In this document: piece by piece, positions 32,266 to 42,899 of the stretch
How the letters are laid out: each line of letters starts with the position of its first letter
How positions within the stretch are numbered: position 1 is the first letter of the stretch
NCBI GenBank assembly: GCA_029747585.1
Contig: JAPEVF010000335.1
Coordinates: 1-48,756, forward strand
Reading direction: 5' to 3'
Origin: Pleurotus djamor
Taxonomy: Eukaryota; Basidiomycota; Agaricomycetes; Agaricales; Pleurotaceae
Length of the DNA: 48,756 nt
Made by a program: the position numbers and the translations under genes
The notes under the pieces: model-generated
What the model was told of the DNA's origin: nothing
Databases searched by the model: none
What the model saw: only the letters and a program-made list of their open reading frames with translations

Positions 32266-33722
32266 TTAACTACTGGGGATTTTCATGACCGATCCCTCCG
32301 CATCCAACAGCTCAACGTTCCGATTTCCTAACATCTCTACAAATTCCTTCAAAAGTCCAGGATGCCGCGTCCGAAGGTCAACACATGTCTGCCAATGGTT
32401 AAGCTGTACAACGGTAAGCCCGGGTGCGATGAGATCTCGGCAAATATGGATGAGGTGGCGATACGACTTGGCCTTGCAATGTTCTTCGCCCGCTTCGAGC
32501 CCGAGGCCAGTCACCGATATGGGTAGCCGTTGAATTCGAATGCGTCCGCCCAACTCTTCCCAACGGCCAAAGATGATGGAAAGATACGTAACAGTTGGGG
32601 GGAGGACATCAAGAGCGGCTATTTGGAAATCCTCGCTCGAAGCTGAAGGTTCGCTGTACACAAAGTCAGATTCGGGGTTGTCTACCGTCATCTGGTCTGC
32701 CGCCACGGCTCCTCCTCCCACCACCACCTCTTCCTCCTCAGAGCCATGGCCGTCAAGATCGACCCCAGAGCCACCCAGAAGGTTGTGGACGGTTTGATCC
32801 CCTGCACTATCGTCCAATTCTGATCCGTAGCTAAGAAAGGAGCCGGTGATATCCAGATTCAGCCGACGAAGATCTTCGTTCTGAGGGTAAGAGATGGGGA
32901 AAGACGAGATATCCCGAATGAATAACTCCCTGATCGCCATGGAAGGATACTGATACACGGACTTTCCAAGGGTCCATCCCCCAACGGATAGATAGTCCAA
33001 TAGTTGTATATTGGGTGGGTTGATATCGTTATCGCTTCGAAACGCACGCAGAGCGGTCATTTTCTTGAAGAAATCATTAGGAATTGAATTGTCACTGTAA
33101 TGGGGGGCGCAAGCTACAAGATTGAGGATTTGGAGTGTGGATGCTGTGTGGAGGATGTTCTCGAATAGAACTAGTGAGCTGGGATAGCGGTCGGATGCGT
33201 CAGGGAAGTGCATAACAACATGTAGAGCGGTGAGTTTGTGACAAGAGGACATTAATTCACCGAAATTGGAAAAGTCAATTCTGTCCTTGGGGTCGTGGAT
33301 CATGATGACAATTCTTCTGATCCAAGAGCCTATGCGTGGGTGGTCTGCGCTGGGTGGACCTTGTCCTCTAAGCAATAAGGCCAAGTCCGTGATCTGCGAT
33401 GCTTTCCAAAGGAAGATGGTGTTGTAGAGCATGGGCTTCACAACAGAGTTCCAGAGTTTGCAGACAAGCAAGAGGGAGTGGGCTATCCACTTGGTTAAAA
33501 GGTACCATTTACTGGTTATCAGCGAGATGGCTAAGTTTCTGCATGGGAGATACGCACCGGTTGGGAACGATATAGTTTACGGCAGACTCTAGATGGTTGT
33601 TTGCATCGGAGAAGTTTGTAGTCGAGGTCCTTCATAGGGAACCTTCGGATCGTCAATTCGTTGAATATCTGGTGCCATAGCTCCGTAGGTAAAGAAGTCG
33701 AAATAGCAGACTGGAATTTCAT
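32266..33722 (-). CDS. F-box/LRR-like protein, type F2 copy b (462 aa)
   Basis: Exons 33722..33558 and 33489..32266 (68 bp intron, gtgcgt donor). F-box STSLPTELWHQIFNEL, then RFPMKDLDYKLLRCKQP; exon 2 WIAHSLLLVCKLWNS. LRR-like strands include IGSWIRRIVIMI, HKLTALHVVMHFPDAS, STLQILNLVAC, DLRRLNLDITGSF and TVTYLSIIFGRWEELGG. The variable middle loop is longer than in copy a and acidic, with GGSGVDLDGHGSEEEE. The conserved C-terminus runs LTVVQLNHWQTCVDLRTRH to LLDAEGSVMK. It is divergent from F1c with only 168 bp between the ATGs. Predicted SCF adaptor. Confidence 0.88.
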
Positions 33723-33890
33723 TGAGAATCTCTGAAGAAGAAGACGCGTCGAGCGCTAACCAAATTGGTCGACGGTCTCTGACTGGGTTGTTTACCACCG
33801 CCACCACCACTTTGCTAACGAGATCCCTGGATTTCCAACGCTGGACCTACGGCTCACCGACACCGATTGTATATTGAACAGGGCCAAACT
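33723..33890. promoter_or_regulatory. Compact bidirectional promoter between F2b and F1c
   Basis: 168 bp separates the ATGs of two divergent F-box genes, so both 5'-UTRs and core promoters must fit here. A tatatt sequence near 33869 could serve F1c. Shared regulation is inferred from spacing alone. Confidence 0.4.
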
Positions 33891-35081
33891 ATGGAGTCCC
33901 TTCCTCTTGAGCTATGGTACAAAATATTCCACCATGCAGTGGGTCCTCTCGATGACTTCGACCGCAGACTGCTGCGTTGGAAGCCGATCTCTGCCCTCGT
34001 AGAACGGCTATGTATACCAAAGCTTGTGAGGCTGATGCGTTGATCTGCTTGGGTCCTTTTTCTGACGCGTCTATCCTTGCAGAGAACGGCTACCCAGCTT
34101 GTCCGTGTCTGTAAACATTGGAATGAAATTATCACACCCCTCCTCTACGAAAATCTCATCATATCAACGGCCACGCAGCTCAGGCTAGCGCTTACGACAC
34201 TTGAGTCCCGAAAGAACAGACGTGGTACCCAAAATTTGGGGCACTCGGTGAAACGCATTGTCATCGCGTTTGCTAAATATGTCTTGGTCAACTCAAGCGA
34301 CTTCCACCGACTGCTGTCGTACTGCCCCGACTTAATCGCATTACACCTTACCCGTTATTTCCAGTTGGACGCTGGCCTTTCCCTAAACACCATCCTGCAG
34401 ACGGCTCGTACCTTGGAGGTACTAAATCTAGGCGGCGCATACCTCATCAGCTCGCAGAAATCTTCATGGACGGATCTTTTCACCAAAATGCCCACCTTGC
34501 GTGCCGCTCGCTACGACTTGACTCTCACAACGTCTTCCCCCATCCCGCCCAACATCGAATTCTTATCCTTGACCGACCACCCTCTTTGTCTATCCATCCC
34601 CTCTTCCGTCACAGAGTTGGTCTTTTATTCCTTTGGTCTACCGCCCTATATCGATCTGAGCGGCACGTCTATGACGAAGCTCACTCTCATCTGTCAGTTC
34701 AACCGAGGTGATCCGACTCATTTCGGTGACTCGTTTCGACAGCTCATAGCGTCCATCCCACCAAGCGTCAAGGCCTTATCCCTCCTCCCTCGTTCATGGG
34801 ATGACCTCACCTTCATCAACGCCCTCCCCAAGAATATCACCTTTCTGGGTCTTGATGCACAGCTTGCGGATAGTGTTGTAGCCAACTCCAGTGATCCCCT
34901 TCCTCTTGTGGAATTCTGCGAGTCTGTCGAAGCCCCTGCGCTTGAAACGGTCCAATTTCTGCATTGGGACGACTGTGATCATCTACGCAAGCATCACCCT
35001 GATGTTTTAGAACAACTCACATCTGCGCTGCGGAAGAGGAATGTTGATCTGATTGACTGGGAGGGAATTGCGATCGTGTAG
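33891..35081 (+). CDS. F-box/LRR-like protein, type F1 copy c (377 aa)
   Basis: Exons 33891..34025 and 34083..35081 (57 bp intron). F-box MESLPLELWYKIFHHAVG, then FDRRLLRWKPISALVERL; exon 2 RTATQLVRVCKHWNEIITPL. Repeat-like strands: SVKRIVIAFAKYV, CPDLIALHLTRYF, TLEVLNLGGAYL, SVKALSLLPRSWDDLT, NITFLGLDAQL. C-terminus PALETVQFLHWDDCDHLR and LRKRNVDLIDWEGIAIV. Exon lengths 135 and 999 nt equal those of copy b, indicating recent duplication. It converges on F2c with 129 bp between stops. Predicted SCF adaptor. Confidence 0.88.
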
Positions 35082-35210
35082 ACTTCGCGCCCTGAGTTTC
35101 ACCTATGTACGCCAGGGTGTGTTTACTTCGCATCCACATTACATATTACGCAAACCACCCATTCTTTCGAAGTACTAGGGATACATTGCTTAATTCACTT
35201 GACCATGTCT

Positions 35211-36537
35211 CTACGGAATCGTGCTCTTCATGACGTATCCCTCCGCATCCCACAACTCAACATTCCTATTCCTCAACATCTCCACAAATTCCTTCAAAAC
35301 ACCAGGGTGGCGCGTCCGCAAATCAACACACGTCTGCCAATGGTTCAGCTGAACGACAGTCAACCCAGGTGCCCTCATCCTCCGACAAACATGGATGAGG
35401 TGGCGATATGAATTGTTCTTGTCGTGGTGTTTTCCTGCCTCCAACCCAAGGCTAGTCACAGATTCGGGTAGGCGTCGTATACGTCCACGCAAGTCCTCCC
35501 AACTACCACAGATGAGGGATAGATAAGTGACGTTGGGGGGTAAGCGATCAAGTACATCCTTCTGGAGGTCATAGTACTGCTCCGAGTCATCCTTGGGCCA
35601 CTGTAGTCCGTGGCTGTCGTCGTCGACACCGTCGATGCCTTCAGTCCATGTTTCCCATCCACAGCGGGGAAGGATCTTGGTAATATCCAGGTTAAGCCTA
35701 CGAAGACGTTCGTTTACAGGGTAAGACCGTAGCGGGAACGAATTGACCCCCTGGATGAATAACTCCTGAACGGACAGATTGACTCGGCGGTTTATTAATG
35801 TGCCCAGTGTCCATGTTTCAGCGGATAGATATTCCAGCGGTCGTAGCCCATCCATCTCAATCAAGGTATCGCATCGAAACGCCCGCAGAGCAGCCAACTT
35901 TGTGAAAATTTCTCGGAGCTCCGCTACCGTAGTCATACATCGCCCGATGTTGAGGATCTGGAGGGTGGGCGCTCTTAGCAAGATATGTCGGTAGATGGCT
36001 CTTCGGTCCAACACCGTAGCTTCGAGTCGGAGGTACTTGACAATGTGTAAAGCAGTGAGGTTGTGGCAACACGACATCAGGTCGCCGAAATCGGAGGAAG
36101 CAACGCTGTAGGCTTCTGGCTTGTCAATCATGATCACAAGCCTTGTAATCCAAGAGCCTATGCCTGGATTCTGTGAGCGACTCGGAGATGCATCATTCGT
36201 CCTCAGCAACGAGGCTAAAGCTTTGATCTGAGATGCTTTACGGAGAAAGATGGTGCCGTAGATGAAGGGCAGAACGGACATGTACCAAATTTTGCAGACG
36301 AGTAGAAGTCGGGCCATCCACTGTGTTGAGGAGCATCAATCGTTGCTACCCTCAAGTTGAATTTGGTCTACGCACTGGTTGGGCACGCTGTAGTGCCCGA
36401 CAAATCCTTAACGGGTTCTTGCACCGCAAAAGTTTGTAGTCAAGGTCCTTCATAGGGAACCTTCGAATCATCAATTCGTTGAATATCTGATGCCATAGCT
36501 CCGCAGGTAAATGTGTCGAGATGGAAGGCTGGGACAT
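35211..36537 (-). CDS. F-box/LRR-like protein, type F2 copy c (423 aa)
   Basis: Exons 36537..36376 and 36320..35211 (55 bp intron). F-box STHLPAELWHQIFNEL, then RFPMKDLDYKLLRCKNP; exon 2 WMARLLLVCKIWYMS. LRR-like segments: IGSWITRLVIMI, HNLTALHIVKYL, PTLQILNIGRC, LRRLNLDITKILPRC, NVTYLSLICGSWEDLRG. The acidic loop is shorter (GIDGVDDDSHGLQ). The C-terminus HWQTCVDLRTRHPGVLKEF to WDAEGYVMKS matches copy a most closely, so a and c are probably sister copies. In-frame upstream ATGs (36723) lack paralogue support. Predicted SCF adaptor. Confidence 0.87.
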
Positions 36538-36898
36538 TGAGAGATTGTAAACTTGTAGCAAGACGGAAGATCGCGCTGGGTGCGAAGGAAATGTTCCGAC
36601 GTATTGATTGTTTGTTTTCTGTGTGCGATGCACAAACATTATCATGATATACCTCCCATGAATCCCACATGCACACTCCATGAGGTGGATGAGATCAGCA
36701 AATTGATTCTCATCCCTATCCAATCGCCCTCTCCGTCCATCCGTCCACCTCTTCCGTCAAGGAGCATGCACATGAGCCACCAGGCGATGACATCGGATTC
36801 GCTTCTTGTCAATCCGACGCGAAGGATCACCCATCCATGGGGCTTGAAGCTTAAAGGACCATCAACAAGATAAGCAAATACCCACCTCTCCATGGCCC
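36538..36898. other. Spacer between F2c and F2d
   Basis: 361 bp upstream of F2c and downstream of F2d. No gene seen. This is where a plus-strand F1 gene would be expected if the pair pattern continued, and none is detectable. Confidence 0.45.
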
Positions 36899-38417
36899 CT
36901 ACGGTACCGTTCCTTTCATCACAAACCCTTCCGAATCCCACAACTCAACACCCCTCCTCCCCAACACCTCCACAAACTCCTTCAAAAGCCCCTCATGACG
37001 CGTCCTCAAATCCACACAAGTCTGCCAATGACTCAACTGCACAACAGCTAACCTGGGTGCGATGATATCCCTGCACATCTGCACGACATAGCGATATGAC
37101 GTGTCCGTGGAATGACATTGCTCTACCTCCAGCCCGAGGGTAGTCACCGACGCGGGTAACCGTCTGAGATGGGCGTGGAGTTCTTCCCAGCGATCACAGG
37201 CGAGGGAGAGGTATTTGACGGTCGGGGGGAGGGGATCAATAGTGTCCTGGAGAGTCCCTCGGTCATTGAAACCAAAACCACCTCCACCTCCGCCGCCAGC
37301 ATCCGAGGCTGACCCAATAGAATCCACCTCCAAGCTCGCAGCTGAGATTTCACTGGGACTCGGTATGTCTTCAAAGTTAAATTCGGACGCGTTGACCTCC
37401 CGCGCCTGTCGCGCCGCTTCTTCTTCTTCCTCTTCTTCTTCGTCGTCGTCCACCACGCCTCCTCCAAAACCGTCATTCGTCGGGTTGCGGACCACTCCCG
37501 AGTTATTGTTAAAAACAGGAAGGCCATACGGAATATGCATACCGAACCGACGAAGGCGTTTATTCTTCGGGAGGGGAACGGGGAACGACGAGACTTTCAA
37601 AACGAATATCTCCGTAATCCTCATCGCTACAGACGTACTCATATGATCACGTCTCAACCTCTCCAACGTCCATTCCCGCACCGCTAGAAAATCCAACGGT
37701 TTTATGTTATGTATGAAAATATCGTCATCGCATCGGAACGCACGTAGCGCAGTCATCTTGTCGAAAAAGTCCCGCGGAATGGCGTCGACTGTGTACGCGG
37801 GGACACACGCTACGAGGTTGAGGATTCGGAGTGTGGAGGATGTGTGGAGGATGTTTTGGAAGAAAATCTGCGAGTTGGGGTTGCGGTAGACGGTTGATTC
37901 GTCCGGGAGGTACATGACGATATGTAGAGCAGTGAGGTTGAAGGAAGAAGACATTATTTGACCGAAATCACTGGACTCGATTCTGTCTCTGGGTTCGTTG
38001 ATCATGATGACAAGCCGTTTTATCCAGGAGCCTATGTGTGGGTGATTCGGACTAGGTGGACTGTGCACTCTGAGCAGCGAGGCCAAGCTTTTAATTTGAG
38101 ATGCTTTCGAGATGAAGATAGTTTCGTAGAGCAGTGGCTTCACGGCCGAGTTCCAGGATTCACAGACAAGGGAGAGGGAGCGAGCAGTCCACTGCCAAGT
38201 TGCAAAGCATCAATGAACATTAGTTTTTTTTGTTGAAGGTTACCTCAGTACGCACTAATTGGGGACGTCGGAGTATCCGACAGATCTTGAAAGGGTTATC
38301 ACACCGCAAAAGCTTGTAATCGAGGTCTCTCATGGGGAACCTCCGATTTGTCAACTCCCTGAATATTTGAAGCCATAGTTCAGGAGGTAAAGAAGTTGAA
38401 CTGGGTGATGGGAACAT
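36899..38417 (-). CDS. F-box/LRR-like protein, type F2 copy d (484 aa)
   Basis: Exons 38417..38256 and 38191..36899 (64 bp intron). F-box STSLPPELWLQIFREL, then RFPMRDLDYKLLRCDNP; exon 2 WTARSLSLVCESWNS. LRR-like strands: IGSWIKRLVIMI, FNLTALHIVMYLPDES, STLRILNLVAC, LRRFGMHIPYGLP, TVKYLSLACDRWEELHA. It carries the largest variable loop in the cluster, about 100 residues with an uninterrupted DDDEEEEEEEE run and a GGGGGGGFGF run. C-terminus HWQTCVDLRTRHEGLLKEF to WDSEGFVMKGTVP. The WDSEGFVM ending is shared only with the truncated copy at 47325, its inverted partner. Predicted SCF adaptor. Confidence 0.86.
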
Positions 38418-38599
38418 GGAGGTGTGAGACGCGTCGAGCGCCCACCAGGCGCCCACCGCATCACTCCGACCCGCGTCGAGTGACTCCAATTCTGAATTCA
38501 CTCAAATCCCTGAATTTAGAATTTTAACGCGCCTTCGGAACATTGCTCGAACGGCAACTTTCATCACGAGAGAGCGACGTTCGATCCTTGTACTGCTGC

Positions 38600-39800
38600 C
38601 TCACCCTCTCTCGTTGGTCGCCTTGAGGAACGGGTTGCAGGCGAAATATGGACGGATATCCGTGTGGAGGTGGTGGTTTCGCCAATACCTGAGGCAAATA
38701 TTAAGACCGAGTGCGCTCAGGACCACGACAATACGCGCTTTTGAAAGAAACAGTACGTCTTTTCCTCCCTAGAGGTGTCAGTCATCCTTGATATACTGTT
38801 TTACAGTCAGTTCGGCTTCGAATGATATCCCCATGTCCGCTCCTGCGGATTTTCAACGAAATAGAACTGCCAACTTTTGAAGTGAAGACACTCTGACAGC
38901 CGCAGGTGTGTCCCGGTCTGGTCATGGAATAAACGGAATAGCGTGACTGAGACCTCTTGTTTGTTTGTTTTCCCTTAGGATACACCAACGCTTCTTGGCT
39001 TTTTGAAACCAGCGGTTGACATTTAATATTACTTTCCCTCGAACTTCACATATGACGCGACCAAGGTCTGCAGCCAGACCACCGACTCAATCCCCGCATC
39101 TATTACTAACGACGCGACTTTTTGCTATGGTGAAAAGTCATGGTTTCTGGGTTACATCTACGTTTCAAAGCGATACTGGTACGTCTTTCTTCGATGTGCA
39201 CGCGGGCTGTCTACGATCGACTGCGGTTGCTGAGTCGTCAGACTAGATGCCCGTCGGACTGTGTAAGGAACTCGAAGCTGCCAAGTCCTCTCTCAGATAT
39301 CGGTGGCGAGTGTCCTCGAAAGTTCTTATCCTCCCTTCCTGTATGTCCCTCGACTTCAATGGACCTTCTACGCTGCTCCCGTGTTCATTGCTTGTCCGTT
39401 ACTAGCTCGTTGTCTTCTACTCTTCAAGCTTCAGGTACCGGGGTTCGTTCCTCCGAGTGTCGATCTATCAAGCTTCGAGGGGCGTACCTGCCATCTGTAC
39501 CAGAAGGAAATCCATGGGCCCAGTTCAATGATGCTACATAGGTGCCCTTCATCTACTCTAGTATACTCTAGAATCCCCAACGCATGCCGCTGCTCAACAT
39601 GCTCATGCTCATGCTCATCCTCGTGCTTTTCACATACATTCCTATCCTTTGAATCTATTGGATCAGCGTCGGCTGATACTACCTGTTGTACCCAACCCAA
39701 CTCAGATACCCCGCATACTCTATATTCGCTCCCGCAGCTCCAAGCTCCGAGCTTCTTCCTTCTCAACAAGATGATGGGATGGAAGTGCTTCGTTGAACGA
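38600..39800 (+). repeat. Degenerate duplicated segment (relic), copy 2
   Basis: Gene-free sequence matching 29690-30600 in block order: ctctcgttggtcg near 38613, the LVALEERVAGEIWTDIRVEV translation, ctctcagatatcgg near 39290, a tcaatggaccttctacgctgc block near 39356 and ctatattcgctcccgcagctcc near 39720. A short (atgctc)3 microsatellite sits at 39599-39616. Both copies lie directly upstream (5') of an F2 gene. All long frames are broken by stops. Confidence 0.5.
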
Positions 39801-41430
39801 AGAAGACGTCAACGATCCACATGTGTATTGCGACACAAGGCACCAAACTAATGAATCGAGCTTGTAGGTGAGTACTCACTAACACCATCTTTGGTTTCCA
39901 CAGTCAGACTACTGACACGGCGTATACATTCTCTTTTCTCTTCTTAGGCCACCCTTGTGCGCAGCTCGAGCAAGGCACTTACGGTTATGCACTAATATTA
40001 ATGAGGCTTGACATCGAAGAAGCCTCGAGGGTACTCACTGCCAGTGGTTGATGTATCGATGTGACCGCTCAGGTACGCCGCATTCCGCATAACCACTATG
40101 TAGTCCTGGAAGGGCGGAATTACTCAACCCTCCCCTTACTGACATTCTCCCCTCTCTATCTCCTCCTAAGTAGCCGCTTGGATCGACACTGCGTCATCTG
40201 CGTCGTCATCACGTCTATCACCCTCTAGCCGTGTCCCTGACGCGTATTCTGGTGATAGATGCGAGATAGATAGATGGGCAGCTGCGGCTTCGGTCAACTT
40301 CGGTCATGCATCATGCATCATGAGTGAACTTCAAAGTTCAGCTTGAGCCGTGACGGTCGTATGTCGCGATCACGTGGATTTATGCCTTGTCAGTATGTCG
40401 CGTTCTTCGCAATCATTCTTATTCTATGATAACCTGTTCGCTCATATCCGTAGCAGCAGATCCTCCCTCGGTTGATGGGGATACCGACACCATGTCACCT
40501 AAGTCGCCGAGTATCCCGGATCCGCAGGTCCAAGGACCTAATCTGTTTTCGGCTATGCGCAGTGTTACATAGAGTAGCGCTTACAACTGCTGGTGGTGAG
40601 TCACGGTGTACTCTATACCCGCAGTCCCCCATCATGCATCATGCATCAATTATCAACATACTCACTGTCATTGCGTCATTCGTGGGCATCTAGATTCCAG
40701 ACTGATTCGAATAGGGATGAGATTGAATGTATGTATGGGTGCTGTGCCGCAGTTTCTCGCTTCGTGTCTCTTCCTCGTCTTCGTGGTTGACCTAACTCAA
40801 AACTACGGTCCGGGACGCCTACTCTATGAATACTTAGCGCGGTCGCTTGGGGTTCGATTCGCGAATTCGGATTCGCGCATTCGGAGGAGTACATTCCTAG
40901 TCCCCGACCCCCAAACGTTGATGACGAAGAAGAAAGGTAAGGGTAGGTAACTTTCACTTCTCTTGTGACGGAACAAATACTTGGTACTTACTAGACATGC
41001 TTGAATGCTCTACTCTGCTGCATAGAGTCCTTCGTCGACAACGGTTATTGACCGTCTCGTGGCTATTCACCTCGGTTTCCTTAGCCCTCGGCGCTCGAAC
41101 GCTCATCAGTCGATAGGCCGCTTATCTGCCCTCGGGGATTAAGAGAGATCGTTATCCCGTCTTGGTCTTGAGTTACCGACCCTGTTTCTTGTCTCCTGTC
41201 TCCTGTTCTCCTGTCTATCCTCTAAGCACTCCGGAGTCCGCTCGTCGTGTTGTCCGCGTCGTGCGTATCCCGAGGACGCGAACTCTCGCCTCTCTGACTC
41301 GGGCATCAATGCAAGCGCCAGCACATCAAGGGTCTCAAGCTTCACGTACGTCGTACGTCGTAGTCCGTACGTTCAGCGTTGACGTCGACTGCTCACGTTT
41401 CTTGGTCCTCGGTTACCCCCTCTCTCCCCC
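39690..41430 (+). repeat. Left arm of a large imperfect inverted repeat
   Basis: The reverse complement of about 45270-47020 matches this stretch by eye over about 1.7 kb. Matching blocks include aggtacgccgcattccgc (40073), gtagccgc followed by atcgac and gcgtcatctg (40170-40200), cagctgcggcttcggtcaac (40280), gtatgtcgcgatcacgtgg (40360), agatcctccctcggt with gatgggg (40459), caggtccaagga (40525), ctcgg-type blocks near 41120 and tgctcacgtttcttgg (41390). Identity is clearly below 100%, with small indels. No intact gene is present, and short frames here differ between arms by frameshifts. Confidence 0.75.
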
Positions 41431-42843
41431 CTCTAGACTCTGCTATGCTCCGTAGGACCTTGATGTCTGCATACAATAATGCCTACCCTGTCTGCCTTGT
41501 TTCGATGCTCTTTTCTCTTTTCCCTCATCGTTCAAACGTTCAACTCTTGCATACCCCGAGGAGTTCTCGTTGGTTTTTTGCGGTGTCGGAGAACCAAGCA
41601 CCAAACTTCCATTTTATCAAGGGTTGAATATTGAATATTGAATGTTCAACGTTGAACTGTGATTTCAAGTTTGTAAACGCCTGAACCGTCGAGACCTTCA
41701 TGTTCATATGTGTTCCTCGGCTACCCCGGCCTCTCCGTGTTCTTCCCTTCAACCCTTCAAGGTGACTTGTGTCGGATTGAAATTTGAATGGGATCGACTA
41801 ACGACTAACGACTAACGAGGTGGTAGGCGGTAAATGGATATACGCTGGATATATGTACACTGAATGAGGATTGATATTATTGAATCACACGCGGAGCATG
41901 GTAAACGTTTTTCCTTTCCCTTCCCTTTCCCTCCAGAGTAAATTAAACAAATCGTAAACTGTCGATCCACGCGTGAATCGATCTGCCCGTAGTAGGGTGC
42001 GTCTCCATTTCTCCATTTCTCCATTCATTGTCACCCTCGTAAATAATGGATGAATGAACCATTACGTGTTGATGCAGATGGTTGATAGTTCATACGTTGG
42101 GTGTCAAACGCTGAATTTCGGAAGAAATCTTGAGATCTGGGGGTGTTCGAGGAGGAGTAAGTACTCGGTATATATTCAATACACAATCCGAGAGGAGCAG
42201 CCCGAGAGGAAAACCCGATTCTTGCCCGATTCCATGCGAGTACTCTACTCGAGGTATCGAACGGACGGACGGACTCTTTTCGGAGAGCCGACACGGTTAT
42301 ACTTGGTACTTAGTACTGGCACCTTGAGGTGGGAGGACCATACTTGCGCGATGGATAATGTACATCATTGCACATGGCCGTGGTGGATGGACGGAAGAAT
42401 TCTGGTGATCCAATGATTGAAGATTAAATAAATGAAGATAGACGATATAAAACGTCCTTGAGCATGATGTGGATGCGCTACTCACGAAGATTAGCGTACA
42501 TGATGGGTGGGGGTAGACACGAGGAGAGTTCGGATGATAGATGGCAGATCCTCGATCCTATTGGAGAGGGGCACGAAAAGGAGGGATTCCCACTTTCGAT
42601 CTTGATCTTTATCGTTTCCCGTGTTCCCGCCTTCTGAAGTTTTTGAGGGTTACCCACGCACTATCACCCCCCGTTCGAAGCTTCTCAGATGTATTCGCCC
42701 AAAGGCAAAGCTTAGTTTACCGAGATCCTCCACCCAGTGCTGCGTGCACGCTCAAAGGAAGATGCTTCTTTCTGATGATTCCCTCCTTGCTATCAGTTCT
42801 GCGAACTTTAAAGTATGGAACACCTGTGACCACTGGCAGCATG
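41431..42843. other. Gene-free spacer left of the thioesterase
   Basis: No coding frame recognised. It contains a gactaac triplicate (41796-41816), a perfect 14 bp palindrome gttcaacgttgaac (41644-41657) next to tandem gaatatt units (about 41627-41642), and the thioesterase promoter at the right end. Confidence 0.45.
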
Positions 42844-42851
42844 TATAAATA
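42844..42851 (+). promoter_or_regulatory. TATA box of the thioesterase gene (tataaata)
   Basis: tataaata lies 56 bp upstream of the ATG at 42900, followed by a C/T-rich stretch (42853-42893) typical of a fungal transcription start region. Confidence 0.55.
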
Positions 42852-42899
42852 AGCTCCCCTCCCTCGCTTTGCTTCCCCCCCACACCCTTGAAGCGGACG

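Noticed and set aside
37215..37646. 143-codon plus-strand open frame rich in Ser and Pro
   Set aside because: Mirror of the acidic and glycine-rich loop of F2d on the other strand.
40387..40572. Small plus-strand frame (ADPPSVDGDTDT...) in the left arm
   Set aside because: The counterpart in the right arm is shifted by one base after the same start, so there is no sign of protein-level constraint.
40838..40880. Possible tRNA B-box (ggttcgattcgcg)
   Set aside because: No matching A-box, acceptor stem or anticodon arm could be folded around it.
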